Source: Trileptium ribeirensis
Taxonomy: Eukaryota > Nematoda > Enoplea > Enoplida > Thoracostomopsidae
DNA length: 64,000 nucleotides
NCBI GenBank assembly: GCA_030248225.1
Contig: JASANE010010209.1
Coordinates: 33,844-97,843 of the forward strand
Direction of reading: 5' to 3'
Shown: positions 57,591 through 64,000 of the stretch, piece after piece
How positions within the stretch are numbered: position 1 is the first letter of the stretch
How the letters are laid out: the number at the start of each line of letters is the position of its first letter
The notes under the pieces: generated by a model
Database searches by the model: none
Seen by the model: the letters and a program-made list of their open reading frames with translations, nothing else
What the model was told of the DNA's origin: nothing
Made by a program: the position numbers and the translations under genes

Positions 57591-60500
57591 CACCAGTGTG
57601 GGTCCTGTGTTCGGAATGGCCCCAGTACATCATCAGCATCGCTGGGATCATTGATTTCTTAGAAAAGTGTACGGAACCGTGTCACCTAAACGCTTTGACC
57701 TATACATGTTGGACGCAACCGATGAGAATAACCCCGCCCGCTACCACATGCCCTACCTATCAGACATCAATGTTTCCGATGCTGTACGTCGGGGCACCTT
57801 GCACAGGAATGTCCGTACTACAGAATGTATACATACGACCCGTTTTTGCTAGAGTACACGAGATTAGCCCCACGAGCACCGCCAATTAACACATACACCA
57901 CGTCGGCACTAACAGCAGCGGGGTATCCAACGCGATACCTCAGTATATGAAAATCTCCCAGTATAGTGACATTAGGGATTATGGTGAGAGACCTACTTCA
58001 CGGCGTGATGACTGGAATAGCGCGATAGATTGGCAGGAATATTCCAGTGGTACACCCCGAGACGCCTACCAATCCGAACACGCTTATAACACATAAGAGA
58101 GCACGTGCCACAGAGAGTATTATAATCGATCTCGCCGAAGAACTGCGAACAGACTTGCAGCCAGAATGTCAATTATACCGGTGGAATGGCGAAATGAACC
58201 GACGAACGTTATGTCGGACAGACACAAGCGTGACCAGCTAATGCAGACTACTCTAGGTTACAGATGGTACTGAATAATAATGGGAATAACCGAGACAACT
58301 TAGGAGCCGTAACACGTGCACGGCCAGCACCAATGCGGCATAGTAACAACGAGGGAAATAGTGGTCGTAGAACTGGAGTGATGTCTGTAGCCCGAGCAAT
58401 ATATGCTGACCTAGCGCATCGGTTGGGTGTTAAGCAGTGTCAGATGTCGATGCTAGAAGAAGGCGGATGTGTATGTCTAGCAGCTCGACCGGCACATATA
58501 AATATGATAGTTAATATTGAGGAAGGCACAGCGTATGAACCGGATGATTTAAGTAAGACAGAGAACGGTAATACGGAGTAGGACGAAATGGAGTCCGTCC
58601 GTCATCAGGTGATTACAATACAGGTGAGTAGGCCCACCCGAGAAGCAACACCAGAAGCGATCAGATTGTCGCCTGGAAGTAATGACATAAATGCACTAGC
58701 AGAAGAGTTGGCAGAAAATATAAAATCAGGGCGTTTTGGGAACCTAGAAATTTGAAACCATGAACGGCTCTCGGCGCCAGTGTTTCTAACGTACGATACA
58801 CAGCGCGTGTGCAAATGAATCAGTGGAGCTGTCGAGCAAGGGAATTTAACAAAAATTACGAAACTGACTCTAACCCAATTTGAGAAGCTGTTTGAGGCCC
58901 CTACATCTTTTCAACCGACCGGGGGAGACCGAACGTGGACTTAAACCTCGAAGCCGAATGTAACCGGGAAGCTGATATAACATTCATCGATGAGGAAGTG
59001 ATCGAGAGTTAATTGAGTGAAGCAGAAAGCGACGCCAATGAAAATGAGTTTAACTTGACAGGGTTTGAAGCAGTAGATGATTCCGAGGTAAATTTTTCTT
59101 ATAATGACATCAGAACAAAGCATTACTATCGGAGAACAGGAGTGATCAGGCAGGTGCGGTCCTCAACGATTTCGCCGAGTACGTACATAACAAATGGTGA
59201 AAGACTACTACGGTAGGGGAACTAAACTAAAAGGTTTTGTGATCTCCCTACTAAACTCATAGAAAGTGGGACAACCTAAAGCAGTTGCCGCACCATTGTC
59301 TAAACAAGTATCCCATATAAGAGAAATGCCAAGCGCGCATGTTGTTAATAGAACGGCGCGGGCTCATGATATCCGATTCTAGGTCCACGTTTTTGGAAAT
59401 CATATTACTATTATCGTTGGACAGGTTATATTCCAGCAGGCATGCGACTGGCATGTCGTCAGCCCTAAGAGTAAGCCTTGCTTAGTCAATTGTTGCCCCA
59501 ACCCTGCATACCTAATTTGCAACAAAAAGTACATGCACTAAAAGCAGAACTACGGAGTACGTATCAAGGTATGTTAGGCATTAATTATTACACGGCTTTT
59601 TAATGCGTGAATACTGCAAAGCGAGCGCCCATTTTTGCGACAAACCACGAGCAAGAAAGACGCGATTCCTTGCCGGGCGCTACTGAGGTAGCGACAGAAT
59701 TTTTAGGTTAGGTGGAGAGTTCGCCAATGCAGTACACCTAAAGGATACGAGTAAGCAAGTGCTCACTTTACCGAAGGAAATTCGGAACACAAATAACGTG
59801 TCATACGGTGTTTCACGAGCAATCATAAAACTAACGCACGCCTACGAAGAACTTTACTCATTCTTAATACACCATGAGATGCAGGAAATGGCCGTATAAT
59901 ATACTAGGTGCGGCGCCAAGAACAGCGGTATGGAGGTACATCGTTAACTAGTTTCGAACAAGCCTTCGCTCGTCTGTCGACACAGTTATGAACGCCATTA
60001 TGAGCAGGAAATTATCCCCGAAGGTGGTTGATGCTACCACGCTAAAGAACCTTTTCAAAAAGGACCCACAGATATCGTAGCCGGTGCTCATACGCGAACT
60101 TGCGCTAGCTTACTAATAAAGACAAATCTATCCAGTGCATATTAATTTAGGGTCGTTCAAGTTTGCATTCATCCTGAGGGTACCATTGGTCACATGCAAA
60201 AATCTTTCGAATCTACAATGTTGGTTGGACCGTTCCGAAACAAGGCGCACGCATAAAGCTCCCGTTGCTGTAGTACGCGACCATAGTAGAGCAAGCTCGG
60301 TACGAAGTACTAAATACCATCCGGGTATTGCGTTTTGTGAAATTCACGCATTAGCTACGGACCACACATCACGCTGCTCGGACTGTGATATCATGGGAAG
60401 CACCGGCGGAAACCAAACGGCTCCGCAAGAATAGCGCTTTAGTCGGCCAGCTAGCTAACCACACCGATGTATATACCCCTGCCCGGGGAATCCTTATTCG

Positions 60501-61060
60501 AACAATGGAACGTAAAGCCGTTGTCCCTAAGAAAAAGTACACTATTTACGTGAAGCGAGGAGAAACCATTGCCACTAAGGAGTTTTATGGTTATCACATG
60601 AAAGCTACACTCAATTAATGGTCGGATCACTAATGTCGGCTAGTACAAATGACGGTCAGGAGGTCACTGTTACTTTAGTGCCTTACATCATCATTCATAA
60701 CCTGCCGGATATAACCCTCAAAACAACATGGAGTTCTCTAAAATATGCCAAAAACCAATTTGCAGGTTTAACCGATAGCCGGATAAGCAGGTAGAGCTGG
60801 TGGACTTTCTCTACATTACAAAAGACAGCCCGTATCTATGGATTCTTGTAGTAATGGCAGTCGTTGGTTTTGTAACATTGTTCTAATACTTGCAAGATAA
60901 AATCAGGCGCGTGTCATATACATCTGCGCCGACGATTACATCGCAGGTGGCAGGGGAGATAACACAATGAGGACAAAAGCAGTGTTCTGAACAGACCACC
61001 GACTGAGACTATGGCACTATCAAGTGTTGCGATGACCAAAATATGAAAATTGGATTTACA
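57590..61060 (+). pseudogene. Heavily broken coding block, possible retroelement/endogenous viral remnant
   Basis: The + strand is GC-richer than its flanks and carries many protein-like pieces in changing frames, cut by stops and frameshifts: 57667-57852, 58047-58241, 58264-58581 and its continuation to about 58755, 59013-59216, and 60385-60618. Near the 3' end (about 60820-60890) one frame reads a clear membrane segment (WILVVMAVVGFVTLF) followed by basic residues, as in membrane-anchored envelope-like proteins. I see no RT, protease or integrase motif and no LTRs, so the class is open. It is non-functional as it stands. Confidence 0.35.
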
Positions 61061-61169
61061 AGACACTAGATCAGAAGTGGAAAGGGATCAGAAAACCGTA
61101 TGAAATATATTTGGTTTTTTAACACGTAATTTTATTTTAGCCCATTTAAAAACAATACACAAATATTCT

Positions 61170-64000
61170 ACAAACTAAGCAAAATCACGTAGTCTAAAAC
61201 CGAAACCTGTATTGTCGCGTAAAATTAATCTATCAAATTTTTCCCAGAAGACATTGTTGATCATGGTGATTTTAATTCGATTAAGATTACGAAACATATT
61301 TTCTTTCATTTTTTCCAATGCTGAAATAACAATATCGTCTTCTAATGCTTGTCTTGAGCCAGATCGCATATTGAGCGCGCTGAACTACTAAATTAAAGCG
61401 AATTTCAATATTACTATCAATAAAACTTCGCCGCAGCAATAAATCGGCTCTAGTTACAGTTTGTAACTCTCCTATTTCACATAAAAAGGGTTTAACCATT
61501 TACAGTCCAATCGCTCGCGCACAGTGCACAAATATATACATGTAAATTATCCTCACGAACTTCTACCTGACGTTCAAAACAAAATTTACATTTATCATCG
61601 GTATTTCCGAAATGATAAAGCCTATTATTTGTAAAAAGCGACAAATACCGTAGTCGATAATGCAAGTTACGAAATACTCACTTTGCATATATAGCTTTAC
61701 CCCAATTCCAAGATAGTCTGACATAACTTTCCGTAATATCTAGTTGATTACTCCAATAACGGTTTATATGGGAAATATTACCAATATATTATTCCGATAG
61801 CCAAGTGTCGTAAATTCATTTGCTTGTTAATTTTTCAAGCAAAAAACGTTTTCCAGCGTCCCAAAAAACGAAAGCGTCCCACCCGTCGAAAACGGCAATC
61901 TATAATCGAAATCCTTAATTCTTTATAAAATTCAGGGCAGTTTTGATTAGAAAGTTTGCGTTTTGTTAAATGTTCAACCGGTCTGTAAAAATGTTCAAAA
62001 CATCTTCTCCAGCTCAAAACCTCTTTATGATTTAAAACTCGGACAGAAAAATTTAATCTCTCTGATTGCAGTTTTATCTCTATATCTAGAAAAGATGACC
62101 CACCTTTTTAGTGGGCAAAAGTAATTTTTTCTAGCAATTAATACTAGCCGATGATGGGAACCATACATATCTTGTCACCGCTTTGTAAAGCCTTCTGATC
62201 AAGTCCTTTGGTGGACTGGCTATCTTCATAACAAAATTAAACATGCAAAGATAATAAGTACATATATAGTGTATTCGTCCAAATAAAGAAATACCATGAG
62301 GTAGGATTCTTCTTTCCAAGTTACAAGTAGATTCAATAGGTTTACTCCAATTCATAGCATTGAAACCTTTTTATCATACCAAATGTCGTAAAGTTTCAAA
62401 TTTGCTTACAACCAAATGTCTAAATTCAGCAGGTATATTTTGTGACATAGGCCCCAGAGGAAGGATTTGTGTTTTTCTGAATTCAGACGGCTACCAGACG
62501 TCTGGCAAAAATTTTCGAATATATCAAAGACTGTCATAACCTCTTCCCAATTTGACAGAAAAACTATCGTATCATCAGGACATTTTGCTATTTTATTTGT
62601 AATTCCGTACAGAGGTACCCGCTTTAAAAACCTGGTATTTCTAATATAACATGCCATAACTTCAGTAACAATTACATATAAGTAGGGAGAAACAGGACAA
62701 CCCTGTCTAACACCTCTTGATAAGAAGAAGGGCTTTGACAAATGACCACTTACGACCACCCTTGAATTGCAGAAACCTTGTTTATAAATAGCTGAAAACA
62801 TTGAAATAAACTTGTTTCCAAAATTCATAAACAACAAAGTTTTTGATATGAATTTTCATTCTATCATGTCAAAAGCGGCTTTGTGATCTAGCGCTAAAAT
62901 TAGGGCTCTAGAATTGGAAAAGTTAGTATAATCTATTACAGATTTAATGTGAAAAATACTCTCCTGAATTCTATCCGGAACCGACGCCGTTTGATCCAGA
63001 TGGACCAAAGTTGTCATTACCCTTTCGAATCTTGCCGCTATTATTTTCGTGAAAATTTTATAATCTACTCTACATTCAACGAAGTAATTGGGCGCCAGCT
63101 CTGAATTTGGCTAAGCTCCCCTTTACCTTTATATAACAGGGTTATAATACCATGGTAACATGAAGAGCTCATCAGTTCCTGTTCGATAAACCGATTGTAC
63201 ATTCCGCATAATAACGGCGATAACTCACTTTCGAAGAGCCAATAAATCTCCACCGAAAAAAATTGATTGACAAAAATTGTTGGGTTTAGAAAATCTGATT
63301 TTCCAAATTCTTCCTTTCTAAAATACGTTCTTTTGCTTTAGTTTTCCCAATTTTTTTTAAAATATTCACGGGTACCGTTCTTAAAAATCTCCCAGCTATC
63401 GAATAATTTTTCATCCGCTGCATATAAAATGATGTTGATCCTATTTTGAAAAATTTTTTAACACCGGGTTCTGATAAAAGTAATGTATTCATTTTATAAT
63501 AACCCGTTCCTCTTTTGCCAGAGGATATGATTAATTTAACACGTACTAATCTATGATCACTTTGATTGATACTGCGTGCCATATGCAAGGCACCATGAAG
63601 CACGTTATAAGTTACATAAATTCTATCGAGCCTGGACTGGCTTCCGTAAATAACTGATAAATAAGTGAAAAATCGTTTCTGTCGGAAATATGTATCTATA
63701 AATATCATACAATGATAAAAGATTATTGATATTCCTTAGTTCCGGCATACCTAGTTGCAGATAGTTATGTGAATTTAATCGATCCAGAACAGGATCCTCA
63801 ACAACATTAAAATCACCCATCATTACAGCGACATCATAATTAAACCACGATACTTCGCCTAGGGCTTGCAGTAGATTATTGTAAAAAAACTATCTGTTGA
63901 TCAGGGCCGGATGGAGCATACAATCCAAGACAAAAAAGGACACTTGCAACACAGTAAAAGTAAAAATAAGTATTCGACCGTTGCATTCCAACAACTTATT
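61170..64000 (-). mobile_element. Dead L1/Tx1-like LINE, running off the right edge
   Basis: Read from 64000 leftwards, the pieces of one ORF2 come in order. The endonuclease has MMGDFNVVEDPVLDR (about 63823), DRIYVTYNVLHG (about 63625) and SDHRLVRV (about 63560). The RT N-part has GIITLLYKGKG and SWRPITSLNVE (63150-63065). The RT core has SRGVRQGCPVSPYLYV (about 62720-62670) and CPDDT (62582-62568), where active copies have (Y/F)ADD. C-terminal pieces lie at about 61980 (NCPEFYKELR) and 61499-61175. Frameshifts and stops are frequent and the catalytic Ala is replaced by Pro, so it is inactive. The 5' end lies outside the window. Confidence 0.85.

Noticed and set aside
57253..57651. 132-codon minus frame with hydrophobic runs
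   Set aside because: Antisense to the + strand coding-like block and without a recognised domain.

Overview
The window looks like nuclear DNA of an invertebrate animal: AT-rich, with small exons separated by kilobase introns carrying GT-AG borders, and dense in decayed mobile elements. The lineage is uncertain. The RTE-type LINE resembles endonuclease/reverse-transcriptase elements common in flatworms and other lophotrochozoans, but nothing here fixes the phylum. I see no bacterial operons, CRISPR arrays or rRNA.

Two host genes are well supported. (1) On the + strand, 27655-42434 holds the last six recognisable exons of coatomer subunit alpha (COPA). They encode about 346 residues, all splice phases agree, and the gene ends at its conserved C-terminus. 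The upstream WD40 part was not found here. (2) On the - strand, 16450 to 11338 holds a three-exon gene for a predicted 436-residue single-pass membrane protein with two PPxY motifs, in an arrangement like PMEPA1/LDLRAD4 (NEDD4-binding regulators of TGF-beta signalling). A weak two-exon small-gene candidate lies at 10183-10515 (+).

Layout. 1-5.2 kb: dispersed repeats and a dead RTE-like LINE that carries its own small insertion. 5.2-10 kb: non-coding, with a very AT-rich island and a 1.7-kb inverted-repeat element. 10-16.5 kb: the PPxY gene, with a TTAA-flanked MITE in one intron that contains a tRNA-Glu-like insert. 16.9-27.6 kb: repeats, a fold-back structure, a decayed coding-like block, a degenerate 160-177-bp satellite and a long inverted-repeat element. 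27.6-42.4 kb: COPA, whose introns host at least two more long inverted-repeat elements, several MITEs and a minus-strand satellite block. 42.6-50.6 kb: LINE debris, MITEs and repeats. 50.6-53.6 kb: a 32-bp minisatellite, a 71-bp duplication and a near-perfect 496-bp duplication. 54-56 kb: a Merlin-like transposase pseudogene beside an interstitial (TTAGGC)n tract. 57.6-61 kb: a GC-richer, heavily broken coding block with a membrane segment. 61.2-64 kb: an L1/Tx1-like LINE on the - strand running off the right edge.

The window has no gene cluster acting as one pathway. The most notable pattern is the number of self-complementary elements (long inverted repeats, TTAA MITEs, fold-back arrays) in and around a conserved housekeeping gene. 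All homology calls are from memory of protein families and by-eye comparison; no search was run.
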